Assembly: GCA_030433005.1 (NCBI GenBank)
Contig: JAUILQ010000040.1
Location: forward strand, 1 to 52,310
DNA: 52,310 bases
From: Alphaproteobacteria bacterium
GTDB lineage: Bacteria; Pseudomonadota; Alphaproteobacteria; Kiloniellales; DSM-21159
Direction: 5' to 3'
The notes beneath the pieces are model-generated. The model searched no databases. It had not been told where the DNA came from and saw only the letters and a program-made list of their open reading frames with translations. Position numbers and translations under genes: made by a program. This document shows, one piece after another, positions 1 to 8,704 of this stretch (position 1 is the first letter of the stretch; every line of letters starts with the position of its first letter).

Positions 1-192
1 CGCCAGCGCCGGCAGCCCGCCGCCCTCGGCCCGGGCCGACGACGGTCCGCCCGCGGCGGCGGCGAGCAGCAGCCCGAGGCCGGCCAGCAGCGGCGCCGCA
101 CGGCGCCCGGCCCGGCCCCCGGCGCCGCCGCCCCCGCGACCGGCCCTGCTGCCGCTTGCGCGCGACCGCGCCGCTTGTTTATCTGGCGTCAT
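1..192 (-). CDS. N-terminal part of an exported protein (signal peptide, partial)
   Basis: The minus strand is open from an ATG at 192 to the window edge (64 codons, no stop). The reading starts [14 protein letters not shown], then a long Arg/Gly-rich stretch, then a hydrophobic run ([16 protein letters not shown]) and a plausible signal peptidase site after PSSARA. This is a normal exported-protein start, though the basic region is long (about 30 residues). The ATG overlaps the ATG of trmFO on the other strand in a shared CATG, so the two genes would be exactly divergent. A later start cannot be excluded, and no family can be named from the visible part. Confidence 0.45.
   Translation of the reverse strand, partial: MTPDKQAARSRASGSRAGRGGGGAGGRAGRRAAPLLAGLGLLLAAAAGGPSSARAEGGGLPALA
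156..184 (+). promoter_or_regulatory. possible sigma-70 promoter giving a leaderless trmFO transcript
   Basis: TTGCGC (156-161), 17 nt spacer, TTATCT (179-184). Transcription would begin at about 191, the trmFO start codon, where no Shine-Dalgarno sequence is visible. The -35 match is only moderate. Inference from sequence pattern. Confidence 0.3.
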
Positions 193-1564
193 GACCGCAA
201 CTTCCTCGACCCCTACGAGCCCCGTCCACGTGATCGGCGGCGGCCTGGCCGGCAGCGAGGCCGCCTGGCAGCTCGCCCGCCGGGGCGTGCCCGTGGTGCT
301 GCACGAAATGCGCCCGCGCCGCAAGACGCCGGCCCATGCGACCGACCGCCTCGCCGAGCTGGTCTGCTCGAACTCCTTCCGCTCCGACGACTGGCGCGGC
401 AACGCCGTCGGCCTGCTGCACGAGGAGATGCGCCGCTGCGGCTCGCTGATCCTGACCTGCGGCGACGCCCACAAGGTGCCGGCCGGCGGCGCGCTGGCGG
501 TCGACCGCGACGGCTTCGCCGAGGCCGTGACCGCGGCGCTGGAGGCCGAGCCGCTGGTCACGCTGGAGCGCGGCGAGGTCGCCGGCCTGCCGCCGTCGGA
601 CTGGGCCAGCGTCATCGTGGCGACCGGCCCGCTGACCTCGCCGGCGCTGACCGAGGCCGTGCTGGCGCTCTCGGGCGAGGACCAGCTGGCCTTCTTCGAC
701 GCCATCGCGCCGATCGTCCATAAGGACTCGATCGACTTCTCCGTGGCCTGGTTCCAGTCGCGCTACGACAAGGGCGGCGGCAAGGACTACATCAACTGCC
801 CGATGACCAAGGCCGAGTACGAGGCCTTCGTCGCGGCGCTGGTCGAGGGCGAGAAGACCCAGTTCAAGGACTGGGAGAAGGACACGCCCTACTTCGAGGG
901 CTGCCTGCCGATCGAGGTCATGGCCGAGCGCGGCATCGAGACCCTGCGCTACGGGCCGATGAAGCCGGTCGGCCTGACCGACCCGCGGACCGGCCACCAG
1001 CCCTACGCCGTGGTCCAGCTGCGCCAGGACAATGCCCTGGGCACGCTCTACAACCTGGTCGGCTTCCAGACCAAGCTGAAGTACGGCGCCCAGCTCGCCG
1101 CGTTCCGCACGATCCCGGGCCTGCAGAACGCCGAGTTCGCGCGGCTCGGCGGCATCCACCGCAACACCTTCATCAACGCGCCGAAGCTGCTCGACGGCCG
1201 GCTGCGCCTGAAGGCCGAGCCGCGGCTGCGCTTCGCCGGCCAGATCACCGGCGTCGAGGGCTACGTCGAGTCGGCGGCGATCGGCCTGCTGGCCGGGCGC
1301 TTCGCGGCGTCGGAAGCGCTGGGCGAGACGCTCGAAGCGCCGCCGGCGACAACCGCGCTCGGCGCCCTGCTCGGCCACATCACCGGCGGCGCCGAGGCCG
1401 AGACCTTCCAGCCGATGAACGTGAACTTCGGGCTGTTTCCGCCGTTGGGTCGGAAGCTGAAGAAGGCCGAGCGCAAGCCGGCCTACGGCGAGCGGGCGCT
1501 GGCCGACCTGGCGGCCTGGCTCGACGGGCCGGACGGCGGCGGCAGCCGCGCCGCGGCGGAATAG
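191..1564 (+). CDS. trmFO: TrmFO, folate-dependent tRNA U54 methyltransferase
   Basis: This 457-residue flavoprotein makes 5-methyluridine at position 54 of tRNA, using methylene-tetrahydrofolate as the carbon donor and FAD as redox cofactor. The N-terminus has the FAD-binding Rossmann turn ([19 protein letters not shown], about residues 14-32). Two cysteines in family contexts are present: C59 in [10 protein letters not shown] and C203 in [10 protein letters not shown]. The length is normal for the family. The start has no clear ribosome site and may be leaderless. The next gene follows after 53 nt on the same strand. Confidence 0.97.
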   Translation: MTATSSTPTSPVHVIGGGLAGSEAAWQLARRGVPVVLHEMRPRRKTPAHATDRLAELVCSNSFRSDDWRGNAVGLLHEEMRRCGSLILTCGDAHKVPAGGALAVDRDGFAEAVTAALEAEPLVTLERGEVAGLPPSDWASVIVATGPLTSPALTEAVLALSGEDQLAFFDAIAPIVHKDSIDFSVAWFQSRYDKGGGKDYINCPMTKAEYEAFVAALVEGEKTQFKDWEKDTPYFEGCLPIEVMAERGIETLRYGPMKPVGLTDPRTGHQPYAVVQLRQDNALGTLYNLVGFQTKLKYGAQLAAFRTIPGLQNAEFARLGGIHRNTFINAPKLLDGRLRLKAEPRLRFAGQITGVEGYVESAAIGLLAGRFAASEALGETLEAPPATTALGALLGHITGGAEAETFQPMNVNFGLFPPLGRKLKKAERKPAYGERALADLAAWLDGPDGGGSRAAAE

Positions 1565-1617
1565 CCGGCTTCCGCGGGGCCGCGGGGGTCGGATCGGAGG
1601 GGGGACGACGCGACGCG

Positions 1618-2055
1618 ATGACGATCATCGGACAGATCAGGGACGCCATCCGCTCGCGCAGCGAGCGCCACCGCCATCGCCCCTTCATGGAGGCGACGAT
1701 GGCGGCCTGCGCGCTGGTCGCCGCCGCCGACGGCACGGTCAGCTTCTCCGAGCGCGTGCGGCTCGACCAGATGCTGGAGTCGCTGGAGACCCTGCAGACC
1801 TTCGACCCGCACGAGGCGGTCAACCGCTTCAACGACCACATCGAGCGGCTCGGCGAGGATCCCGAAGCGGCGCGCCGCGAGATCCTCGAGGCCGTCGCGC
1901 GGATCGCCGACGACGCGGAAGAGGCCAGCCTGGTGCTCAAGCTCTGCATCGCGCTCAGCCGCGCCGACGGCCAGTTCGCCGAGAGCGAGCGGGTCGCCGC
2001 CCGGCAGATCGCCGAGACCCTGGGCGTCGCGGTGCCCGACTATCTCAACGCCTGA
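1618..2055 (+). CDS. TerB-like (DUF533/tellurite-resistance fold) protein
   Basis: A 145-residue protein of the TerB-like helical fold. Typical signatures are ACALVAAADGTVSFSERVRLDQML (about residues 29-52), acidic helix ends, and a second copy of the pattern near the C-terminus (CIALSRADGQFAESERVAA). TerB-type domains bind metal at acidic patches, but most alphaproteobacterial members have no shown link to tellurite. It lies 53 nt downstream of trmFO on the same strand, so co-transcription is likely. It has no signal peptide or membrane segment. The fold assignment is fairly sure, and the function is unknown. Confidence 0.75.
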   Translation: MTIIGQIRDAIRSRSERHRHRPFMEATMAACALVAAADGTVSFSERVRLDQMLESLETLQTFDPHEAVNRFNDHIERLGEDPEAARREILEAVARIADDAEEASLVLKLCIALSRADGQFAESERVAARQIAETLGVAVPDYLNA

Positions 2056-2072
2056 GCGCTCGGTCCCGACTT

Positions 2073-2087
2073 CCTCGCCCGGCGAGG
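2073..2087. terminator. short hairpin between convergent genes
   Basis: CCTCGCC and GGCGAGG around a single C, between the stops of the TerB-like gene and the NDUFAF6-like gene. There is no T-run, so it is a weak candidate for a shared terminator. Confidence 0.25.
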
Positions 2088-2094
2088 CCTCGGC

Positions 2095-2955
2095 TCAGAG
2101 CCGGCCGGTCAGCCTGGCCCCCGCCACCAGCCAGGTGCGCGCCGGCAGGTCGGCGGCGAGATGCGGGTCGAAGGGATCGTAGCCGGCCCGCTCCAGGCGC
2201 TCCAGGTAGCGCCGGGCCAGCACCGAGATCAGCAGCGGCGCCCGCTGCGCCTTCGGCAGGGCGCGGGCCGCCGGCCGCGCCGCCGCCAGACGCTCCCCGG
2301 CGCGCCGGGCGAGGCGCATGACCACGCCGGACAGCGCCTCGGAGCCCTCGAGCTCGAAGACCCGGCCGGTCTCGACGCCGGCTGCGGCCAGGTGGTCGGC
2401 GGGCAGCAGCAGCCGCTTCCGGCGGGCGTGGAACGGCAGCGCGCGCAGCAGGCCGATCAGCGCCCAGGCGATGCCGAGCTGGCGCGCCGCCTCGCGGGCC
2501 TCGTCGGCAGCCGGCCCCTCGAGCGCGCCGAGCGCGGCGAGCTGCAGGCGCAGCAGGCCCGAGGAGGTCTCCGCGCAATAGCGTTCCAGGCTGTCCAGGT
2601 CGGGCGGCGGCGCCGGCTCCAGGTCGCGGCGCCGCGCCTCGACCAGCGCTTCCAGCTCGGCGCGCGGCAGGTCGTGGGCCGCGACGGCCTCGGCCAGCGC
2701 CTGCACGACCTCGTGGTGCCGCGGGGTCCCGGCGTACAGCCCCTCCAGCGATTCCTGCCACCACTGCAGGCGGATCTCGCCGAGCAGCGGCTCCGAGACG
2801 ACCTCGGCGGTCTTGGCGACCTCGTGGTTGAAGGCGAGCAGCGCGAACAGCGCCTCGCGCGCCGCCGGCGGCGCCAGCAGCGCCGCGGCGAAGCGGTCGG
2901 GATCCTGGCTGCGGGCCAGCGCGGCGCAGTAGCTGAGGCGGCCATCGGTCGACAA
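2095..2955 (-). CDS. squalene/phytoene synthase-fold protein, NDUFAF6 type
   Basis: A 286-residue protein that pipelines would call phytoene synthase. The pattern instead matches mitochondrial NDUFAF6, the complex I assembly factor: AFNHEVAKTAEVVSEPL, IRLQWWQESLEGLYAG, YCAETSSGLLRLQL, and ALPFHARRKRLLLPAD. The Asp-rich metal-binding motifs that true phytoene and squalene synthases need are absent: the first site reads KTAEVVSEP and the second reads LLRALPFHARR. I chose the TTG at 2955, about 7 nt after a GAAGGGG ribosome site; no ATG or GTG fits. It is divergent from the next gene. The family match is good, and a complex I role is inferred from the eukaryotic homologue. Confidence 0.8.
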   Translation of the reverse strand: MSTDGRLSYCAALARSQDPDRFAAALLAPPAAREALFALLAFNHEVAKTAEVVSEPLLGEIRLQWWQESLEGLYAGTPRHHEVVQALAEAVAAHDLPRAELEALVEARRRDLEPAPPPDLDSLERYCAETSSGLLRLQLAALGALEGPAADEAREAARQLGIAWALIGLLRALPFHARRKRLLLPADHLAAAGVETGRVFELEGSEALSGVVMRLARRAGERLAAARPAARALPKAQRAPLLISVLARRYLERLERAGYDPFDPHLAADLPARTWLVAGARLTGRL

Positions 2956-3111
2956 GGAAACTGCCCCTTCTTCGCGCGGATGCGGGCAAGCTGGTGCTGG
3001 GCGGAACCGTCCCGCCGAGATAGGCTGGCGCCGGCACGGGAGCAAGCGAAAGCGCCGCCCGCGGCGATCCGGCCTTGGACGGAGCGGCGAGACACGCGCG
3101 AGGAGCAGGCC

Positions 3112-3714
3112 ATGGACACCATCTTCCGCTCGCCGCTGCGCTCGACGCTGCTCGGGCTGCTGCTGGTCGTGCCGCTGCTCGTCTTCGTCGAGCCGGCGGC
3201 CTGGGATGCCGCCTTCTGGCGCTTCGCCGTGCGCTGGCTGCACGTGCTCTCGGCGATCCTGCTGATCGGCCTGCTGTGGTACGCCAACCTGATGCTGATG
3301 CCGGCGATGCCGCGGCTGCCGGAGGACAGCCGGCCGGCGGTCGCCAAGGTGCTGGGCCCCAACCTGACGCTGTGGATGCGCTGGTCCGGGCTGGTCGTCG
3401 CCGCGAGCGGCCTGCTGCTCGCCGCCCTGGAGGGCTATCTCTGGCAGGCGCTGGTGCTCGGCGCCGCGGAGGGCTTCGCGGTGCCGCGCCACGCCGCGAT
3501 CGGCCTGGGCATGTGGCTGGCGCTGTTCATGATCGCCAACCTCTGGCTCTACGTCTGGCCGCACCAGCGCCGCGCCCTGGGCCTGGCCGGCGCGAAGGGC
3601 GATTCCGACGCGCGCGCCCGCGCGGCGCGGCGCGCGCTGCAGGGCTCGCGCCTCAACCTCGCGCTGTCGCTGCCGATGATCTTCCTGATGGTCGCCGCCC
3701 AGAACCTGTTCTGA
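3112..3714 (+). CDS. urate-oxidase N-terminal-type (PuuD-like) membrane protein
   Basis: A 200-residue integral membrane protein with about five helices: 11-25, 35-55 (FAVRWLHVLSAILLIGLLWYAN), 88-110, 125-150 and the C-terminal end. The WLHVLSAILLIGLLWY and RHAAIGLGMWLALFMIANLWLYVWP segments resemble the urate oxidase N-terminal (PuuD) domain family. Full PuuD enzymes carry an extra C-terminal cytochrome c domain, which is missing here, so catalysis cannot be assumed. The start follows AGGAG at good spacing. It is divergent from the NDUFAF6-like gene with a 156-nt gap. Confidence 0.7.
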   Translation: MDTIFRSPLRSTLLGLLLVVPLLVFVEPAAWDAAFWRFAVRWLHVLSAILLIGLLWYANLMLMPAMPRLPEDSRPAVAKVLGPNLTLWMRWSGLVVAASGLLLAALEGYLWQALVLGAAEGFAVPRHAAIGLGMWLALFMIANLWLYVWPHQRRALGLAGAKGDSDARARAARRALQGSRLNLALSLPMIFLMVAAQNLF

Positions 3715-3834
3715 CAGTCCCTGCGGCGGCTGCGTCCGGGACGCGCATGCCAGCCGGCAGCCCGCGGCGCTTTCGCCCCGGGCGCCGGTGCCCCTAGACT
3801 GTCGGCCGACGCCAGCGAAAGGGAGAGCCGAGCC

Positions 3835-4668
3835 ATGAGCCAGGACATTGCCCGCGCGGTGACCGCCGAGGAGCGTGCCCGCTACGAGGAGGACGGCGTG
3901 ATCTGCCTGCGCGGCCTGTTCGACGCCGGCTGGATCGAGCGCATGGGCCGCGCCGTCGACCAGGCCATCGCCACCCCGGGCCCGATGGCGCTCAACCTCA
4001 GCCAGGGCAAGGCCGGCCGCTTCCACGGCGACAGCTTCGTGTGGACCTGGCAGGACGACTTCCGCGCCTTCGTCTTCGACTCGCCGGCCGCGGCGATCGC
4101 CGCCGAGGTGATGGGCGCCAGCCGGATCAACCTGTTCTTCGACACGCTGCTGGTGAAGGAGCCGGGCAGCGAGGCGCCGACGCCCTGGCACCACGACCTG
4201 CCCTACTGGCCGATCGACGGCTGGCAGGTCTGCACGGTCTGGGTACCCTTCGACCCGGTCTACCGCGATTCCGGCACGGTCGAGTACGTCGCCGGCTCGC
4301 ATCGCTGGGGCCAGCGCTTCCAGCCGCAGTCCTTCACCGGCGACGACCGCTACGGCCGGGCCCTGCCCGAGATCCCCGACATCGAGGCCGAGCGCGACAA
4401 GCACCGCTTCGTCAGCTTCGAGCTGCAGCCCGGCGACTGCCTGGTGCACCACGGCCTGATCGTCCACGGCGCCAGCGGCAACCGCCAGGCGGCGACGCGG
4501 CGCCGCGCCCTGGCGACGCGCTGGTGCGGCGACGACTGCCGCTACAAGCCGGAGGGCTCGGTGCAGCCGCTGATCCGCGACCCCGGCATCGCCTCCGGCG
4601 CGCCGATGGACTGCGAGCTGTTCCCGCGGGTCTGGCCGCGCGAGACCGGCTGGTCCGCCAGCGCCTGA
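3835..4668 (+). CDS. phytanoyl-CoA dioxygenase family protein
   Basis: A 277-residue Fe(II)/2-oxoglutarate oxygenase of the PhyH family. The first iron motif HxD is in the segment [14 protein letters not shown] (about residues 116-129). The distal histidine is in [15 protein letters not shown], with downstream arginines for 2-oxoglutarate. Expected chemistry is oxidative hydroxylation of a small lipid-like or amino acid-like substrate, which cannot be told from sequence. It is cytosolic, with no signal. The ATG follows GGGAGA. The next gene, msrA, starts 41 nt later on the same strand. Confidence 0.88.
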   Translation: MSQDIARAVTAEERARYEEDGVICLRGLFDAGWIERMGRAVDQAIATPGPMALNLSQGKAGRFHGDSFVWTWQDDFRAFVFDSPAAAIAAEVMGASRINLFFDTLLVKEPGSEAPTPWHHDLPYWPIDGWQVCTVWVPFDPVYRDSGTVEYVAGSHRWGQRFQPQSFTGDDRYGRALPEIPDIEAERDKHRFVSFELQPGDCLVHHGLIVHGASGNRQAATRRRALATRWCGDDCRYKPEGSVQPLIRDPGIASGAPMDCELFPRVWPRETGWSASA

Positions 4669-4709
4669 GACCCCATATCCCAAGGCACAGCCTGCCGGGA
4701 GACAGGACA

Positions 4710-5180
4710 ATGGAGAAAGCGACCTTCGCCGCCGGCTGCTTCTGGGGAATCGAGGACGCCTTTGCGCAGGTGCCCGGCGTCATCCAGACCGCGGTCGGCT
4801 ACATGGGCGGCGACACCGCGAATCCCAGCTACCGGGAGGTCTGCGCGGGCGACACCGGCCACGCCGAGGTCGTCCAGGTGGTCTTCGACCCGGAGCAGGT
4901 CGGCTACCACGACCTGCTCGACCTGTTCTGGCAGATCCACGACCCGACCCAGGTCAACCGCCAGGGGCCCGACGTCGGCACGCAGTACCGCAGCGCGATC
5001 TTCGTCGCCGACGAGGGCCAGCGCTCGGCCGCCGAGGCGAGCCTGGAGGCGCAGGAAGCCTCGGGCCGCTACAGCCGGGCGATCGCCACGCAGATCGAGC
5101 CGGCCGGCGACTTCTGGCGGGCCGAGGAGTACCACCAGCAGTACTTCGCCAAGCGCGGCATCGCCGGCTGCCAGATCTGA
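4710..5180 (+). CDS. msrA: peptide methionine sulfoxide reductase MsrA
   Basis: A 156-residue MsrA that reduces the S-epimer of methionine sulfoxide in proteins. The catalytic motif GCFWG is at residues 9-13 with the nucleophile C10. The conserved [12 protein letters not shown] and [22 protein letters not shown] segments follow. A C-terminal cysteine (C154 in AGCQI) is the likely resolving residue. There is no signal peptide, so it is cytosolic. It probably shares a transcript with the PhyH gene 41 nt upstream. Confidence 0.97.
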   Translation: MEKATFAAGCFWGIEDAFAQVPGVIQTAVGYMGGDTANPSYREVCAGDTGHAEVVQVVFDPEQVGYHDLLDLFWQIHDPTQVNRQGPDVGTQYRSAIFVADEGQRSAAEASLEAQEASGRYSRAIATQIEPAGDFWRAEEYHQQYFAKRGIAGCQI

Positions 5181-5217
5181 GCCCGGCGCGCCTGAACCCG
5201 GCGCAGCCGCGCCGTCC

Positions 5218-5562
5218 TCAGCGACGCACGCCGCGCAGGCCGATCATCAGGCAGATGCACTGCAGCACGCGTTCGATCTCGCGCTTCGGTTCGACCAGTT
5301 CGACGCCGAAGGCGCCGTCTTCGACCCACACGCAGATGCCGCGGAAGTCGCCCGCCCCCGGGTGAGCCAGCGCGACGGCGCTGCCGACGGCGCAGCGCTC
5401 GTCGGTGAGCAGCCGCATGCCGCGCACCGAGATGTCGTCGACCGTCGCGTGGAATCGCCGCCCCTCGGCCTCCAGCTCGATCTGGATGGCATCGTCGGGC
5501 AGGTAGCGGGGATGGCCCCGGCGCTCGAGCGCCAACGGCTTGCTCTTCTGGACCCCAGGCAT
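5218..5562 (-). CDS. PilZ domain protein
   Basis: A 114-residue single-domain PilZ protein, a likely cyclic di-GMP receptor. Both parts of the ligand signature are visible: the arginine motif in [10 protein letters not shown] (about residues 13-22) and DISVRGM (about 43-49). The family ending FGVELVEP is also present. It converges with msrA (37 nt between stops). Upstream lies the small dyad TTGCTT-AAG-AAGCAA at 5622-5636. The target process is unknown. Confidence 0.85.
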   Translation of the reverse strand: MPGVQKSKPLALERRGHPRYLPDDAIQIELEAEGRRFHATVDDISVRGMRLLTDERCAVGSAVALAHPGAGDFRGICVWVEDGAFGVELVEPKREIERVLQCICLMIGLRGVRR

Positions 5563-5621
5563 CTCGTGATCGCTGTCCGGCGCGTTTCGCTGGTTTCACA
5601 GTGACAGGACGCGGTTACGAT

Positions 5622-5636
5622 TTGCTTAAGAAGCAA
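5622..5636. repeat. small dyad in the pilZ/usp intergenic region
   Basis: TTGCTT and AAGCAA separated by AAG, in a locally AT-richer part of the 277-nt divergent gap. It could be an operator, but nothing else supports this. Confidence 0.25.
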
Positions 5637-5839
5637 GCGCCCAGATTGCCCGGGGCGGAGACCTTCGACTATCCAGGGTTGCCTTGCCCCATCGTCGTCC
5701 TGGCCTCGCCCGGCCCGCGAACGGCCATCCGCAAGCCCGCGGCCTTCCTCTCGCGACGATGAAGATGCTACCGTTTCGCTCGCGTCTCCAGGTGGAAGCG
5801 ACCGCCCGGGCGACGTAAAACCAGAAACGGGAGCCACGC

Positions 5840-6253
5840 ATGTACCAGAAAATAATGGTTCCGGTCGATCTTGCGCACCAGGATCGGCTGAGCAAGGCGT
5901 TGGATACCGCGGCGGATCTGGCCAAGCACTATGGGGGCAGTCTTCATTTCGTAGGTGTTACTACCGGCACCCCCAGCGAAGTAGCGCATACACCCGCGGA
6001 GTACGCCGAGAAACTGAAGGCGTTCGCCGAGGCCGAGGGCGCGAAACGCGGGCTGACCGCGGACTCCAAGGCCTACACGAGCCACGACCCGGCGGTCGAC
6101 CTGTCGGAGAAGCTGCTGCAGGCGATCGACGACAGCGGCTGCGACCTCGTCGTCATGGCCTCGCACCTGCCCGGCCTGCCGGAGCACGTCTTCGCCTCGC
6201 ACGCCGGGGCGGTCGCCTCCCACACGGGGGTTTCGGTCTTCGTCGTGCGCTGA
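5840..6253 (+). CDS. universal stress protein (UspA family)
   Basis: A 137-residue UspA-fold protein (YQKIMVPVDLAHQDRLSKAL at the start, DLVVMASHLPG near the end). The ATP-binding G-2x-G-9x-G(S/T) motif is degenerate: the stretch is HLPGLPEHVFASHAGAVAS, with HA where GS is expected, so nucleotide binding is doubtful. The start follows ACGGGAG. It lies 158 nt upstream of a BCCT transporter on the same strand. Usp proteins of TeaD type are known to tune osmolyte transporters in halophiles, so a regulatory role is plausible but inferred. No EcfG-type promoter was seen. Confidence 0.88.
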   Translation: MYQKIMVPVDLAHQDRLSKALDTAADLAKHYGGSLHFVGVTTGTPSEVAHTPAEYAEKLKAFAEAEGAKRGLTADSKAYTSHDPAVDLSEKLLQAIDDSGCDLVVMASHLPGLPEHVFASHAGAVASHTGVSVFVVR

Positions 6254-6411
6254 CCGGCCCGGGACAGCGGCCCCCGAGCAGCGGTGCCGAGAGGACGGCC
6301 CGGGAAGCCCTCCCGGGGAAACGACCGGGGACGGTACGCCGTCCGAGAACGCGAGCCCCGGCGGCGCCGGCAGCCGGCGCCCGGGGCAGCCAAGACAGGG
6401 AAGGAACTCAC

Positions 6412-8022
6412 ATGTCTGACCAAGACGCCTTGACGCCGGACGGCGCGGCGAATCAGATCGAGACCGACTACGAGGTCGGCCAGGACAACATCCAGCCGTC
6501 GATAGGCCCGTTCGGCTTCGACATCCACAACCCGGTGTTCATGATCTCGGGCCTGACGATCATCGTGTTCGTCGCCTTCGCCCTGATCTTCCCCGGCTAC
6601 GCCGCCGACCTGTTCGGCTGGCTGCGCCCGGCGCTGACCTCGACCTTCGACTGGTTCTTCCTGCTCGCCGGCGACATCTTCGTCGTGCTCGCCCTGGTGC
6701 TGATGGTCTCGCCGCTCGGCAAGGTGCGCCTGGGCGGCAAGGAGGCGACGCCGGACTACGGCTACGCCGGCTGGTTCGCCATGCTGTTCGCCGCCGGCAT
6801 GGGCATCGGCCTGATGTTCTTCGGCGTCTCCGAGCCGATCTCGCACTTCTCCTCGTCGGTCGCCGAGGGCGCCGGCTCGCCCGACAGCTGGGCGCCGCTG
6901 GCCGGGGCCGCCGGCAACGCAGACGAGGCGCGCCGCCTGGGCATGGCGGCGACGATCTTCCACTGGGGCCTGCACCCCTGGGCGATCTACGCCATCGTCG
7001 CCCTGGCCCTCGCGCTCTTCGCCTACAACAAGGGGCTGCCGCTCTCGATCCGCTCGATCTTCTATCCGATCTTCGGCGAGCGCGTGTGGGGCTGGACCGG
7101 CCACGTCATCGACACGCTGGCGGTCTTCGCGACGCTGTTCGGCCTGGCGACCTCGCTCGGCATCGGCGCCCAGCAGGCCAACGCCGGCCTGAACTTCCTG
7201 TTCGGGATCCCGGAGAGCGACCTCTCGATGGTCGTGCTGATCTGCGCCATCACCGCCATCGCGCTGGTCTCCGTGGTCGCCGGCCTCGACGCCGGCGTCA
7301 AGCGGCTGTCCGAGATCAACATGGTGCTGGCGGCGCTGCTGCTGCTGTTCGTCATCGTCGTCGGCTCGACCACGGCGATCCTGACCGGCTTCTTCCAGAA
7401 CCTGCTGGCCTACGGCGAGTACCTGCCGGCGCTGTCCAACCCCTTCGGCCGCGACGACGCCAACTTCAGCCAGGGCTGGACCTCGTTCTACTGGGCCTGG
7501 TGGATCTCCTGGTCGCCGTTCGTCGGCATGTTCATCGCCCGCGTCAGCCGCGGCCGCTCGGTGCGCGAGTTCATCTTCTGCGTGCTGCTGATCCCCTCGA
7601 TCGTCTCGGTGCTCTGGATGACCGCCTTCGGCGGCACCGCGATCACCCTGGTCGAGGGCGGCGTCACCGAGATCGCCGACGCGGCGCTCGAGCTGAAGCT
7701 GTTCGCCATGCTGGCGGAGCTGCCGCTGGCGGCGATCACCTCCTTCGTCGGCATCGTCCTGGTCATCGTGTTCTTCGTGACCTCCTCGGACTCCGGCTCG
7801 CTGGTGATCGACACGATCACCGCCGGCGGCAAGGTCGACGCCCCGGTGCCGCAGCGCGTCTTCTGGGCGACCTTCGAGGGCCTGGTGGCGATCGCCCTGC
7901 TGCTCGGCGGCGGCCTCGTCGCCCTGCAGGCGGCGGCGGTCTCGACCGGCCTGCCCTTCGCGGTCGTGCTGCTGCTCGGCTGCTACGGCCTGGTCAAGGG
8001 TCTGATGTCCGAGCCGCGATAG
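6412..8022 (+). CDS. BCCT family transporter (betaine/choline/carnitine type)
   Basis: A 536-residue secondary transporter with about twelve membrane helices. Family signatures are the glycine-rich GMGIGLMFFGVSEPISHF (about residues 128-145), FHWGLHPWAIYAIVALAL, and the tryptophan-rich FYWAWWISWSPFVGMFI with RVSRGRSVREF after it. The GMGIG glycine run is the form seen in sodium-coupled betaine carriers, while the exact substrate is unknown. The N-terminus is a long acidic cytosolic tail, as often found. The ribosome site AAGGA is about 8 nt before the ATG. It probably takes up compatible solutes and pairs with the Usp gene upstream. Confidence 0.95.
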   Translation: MSDQDALTPDGAANQIETDYEVGQDNIQPSIGPFGFDIHNPVFMISGLTIIVFVAFALIFPGYAADLFGWLRPALTSTFDWFFLLAGDIFVVLALVLMVSPLGKVRLGGKEATPDYGYAGWFAMLFAAGMGIGLMFFGVSEPISHFSSSVAEGAGSPDSWAPLAGAAGNADEARRLGMAATIFHWGLHPWAIYAIVALALALFAYNKGLPLSIRSIFYPIFGERVWGWTGHVIDTLAVFATLFGLATSLGIGAQQANAGLNFLFGIPESDLSMVVLICAITAIALVSVVAGLDAGVKRLSEINMVLAALLLLFVIVVGSTTAILTGFFQNLLAYGEYLPALSNPFGRDDANFSQGWTSFYWAWWISWSPFVGMFIARVSRGRSVREFIFCVLLIPSIVSVLWMTAFGGTAITLVEGGVTEIADAALELKLFAMLAELPLAAITSFVGIVLVIVFFVTSSDSGSLVIDTITAGGKVDAPVPQRVFWATFEGLVAIALLLGGGLVALQAAAVSTGLPFAVVLLLGCYGLVKGLMSEPR

Positions 8023-8041
8023 CAGCGACGGCCGACCACGA

Positions 8042-8067
8042 CGGCCGGGCGCCCTGGTGCCCGGCCG
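8042..8067 (+). terminator. GC-rich hairpin after the BCCT gene
   Basis: CGGCCGGGC and GCCCGGCCG form a 9-bp stem with an 8-nt loop, 20 nt after the stop. There is no T-run, so termination strength is uncertain. Confidence 0.4.
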
Positions 8068-8201
8068 CGATCCTGCCGCGATCCGGCGCGCCCGGCCTCC
8101 CCCGCGAGGTCGGGCGCGTTCGCGTTTCAGCCCCTTGCCGGCCCGACTCCGCGGGCAATCTTTCTTCTCCGAGCAATATTTGCGCCCCGACGACCGCCGG
8201 G

Positions 8202-8227
8202 GGAACCGGGACGACCGACGCGCCGTT
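8202..8227 (+). promoter_or_regulatory. EcfG-type promoter
   Basis: GGAAC (8202-8206), 17-nt spacer, CGTT (8224-8227), a perfect match to the alphaproteobacterial EcfG consensus. Transcription would start near 8234, 15 nt before the ATG at 8249. Confidence 0.75.
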
Positions 8228-8248
8228 CAACGCCTCGGGAGCCCAACC

Positions 8249-8530
8249 ATGGAGCTGAACTGCATGTCCCGGATCATCTACCTGCAGGAGAACGAGGCGA
8301 TCGAAGAGCTGGACCGTCCGCTCCTCCAGGTCGTCCACCGTCTCGACGCCGGCGCCAAGCCGGTCATCGAGATCTACGACTACACCCTGGGCCTGCGCCC
8401 GGTGCTGGTCGCGAGCCGCACCGGCGCTCTGTCGACGGCTCTCGACGAGGCCCGCGAGCATGCCCGGCGGCGCAGCATCGAGCTGATCTACGTGCTCGAC
8501 ATGGCCACCGAGCTCAACGAGGTGGCCTGA
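8249..8530 (+). CDS. small hypothetical protein, likely EcfG regulon
   Basis: A 93-residue protein that I do not recognise. It is soluble and mixed alpha/beta by pattern: IIYLQENEAIEELDRPLLQVVHRL, then VIEIYDYTLGLRPVLVASR, then a helix and a closing strand (SIELIYVLDMATEL). The ATG at 8249 has GGGAG 7 nt before it; a second ATG at 8264 is possible but lacks such a site. A perfect EcfG-type promoter lies directly upstream and a strong hairpin terminator follows at 8600, so it is a single-gene unit of the stress regulon. Confidence 0.7.
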   Translation: MELNCMSRIIYLQENEAIEELDRPLLQVVHRLDAGAKPVIEIYDYTLGLRPVLVASRTGALSTALDEAREHARRRSIELIYVLDMATELNEVA

Positions 8531-8599
8531 CGCCAGCCGCCCGCGGTCCGACGGCCTGGTCCGCCGCCGGACGCCCTGCCTTTCGCGATCGTCGTCCAG

Positions 8600-8627
8600 C
8601 GCCTCCTGTCGGCCCCGACAGGAGGCG
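8600..8627 (+). terminator. strong hairpin terminator
   Basis: CGCCTCCTGTCGG and its exact complement flank a 2-nt centre (13-bp arms), followed by ATTTC. It lies 70 nt after the stop at 8530. Confidence 0.6.
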
Positions 8628-8704
8628 ATTTCATGTCCACCCCGCGCCTTCGTTTCCGCCCGCCAATTCGCTTGATCGCCACCCGAGCGCCGATGCCAGA
8701 CAGA

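Noticed and set aside
1618..2055. Tellurite resistance gene
   Set aside because: Only the TerB-like fold is seen; no terACDEZ neighbours exist.
2095..2955. Carotenoid or hopanoid synthase
   Set aside because: Both Asp-rich catalytic motifs are missing and no other carotenoid or hopanoid gene is nearby.
2956..4710. N-terminal extension of the NDUFAF6-like frame up to 4710
   Set aside because: The extension is antisense to the PuuD-like and PhyH genes and has low-complexity composition.
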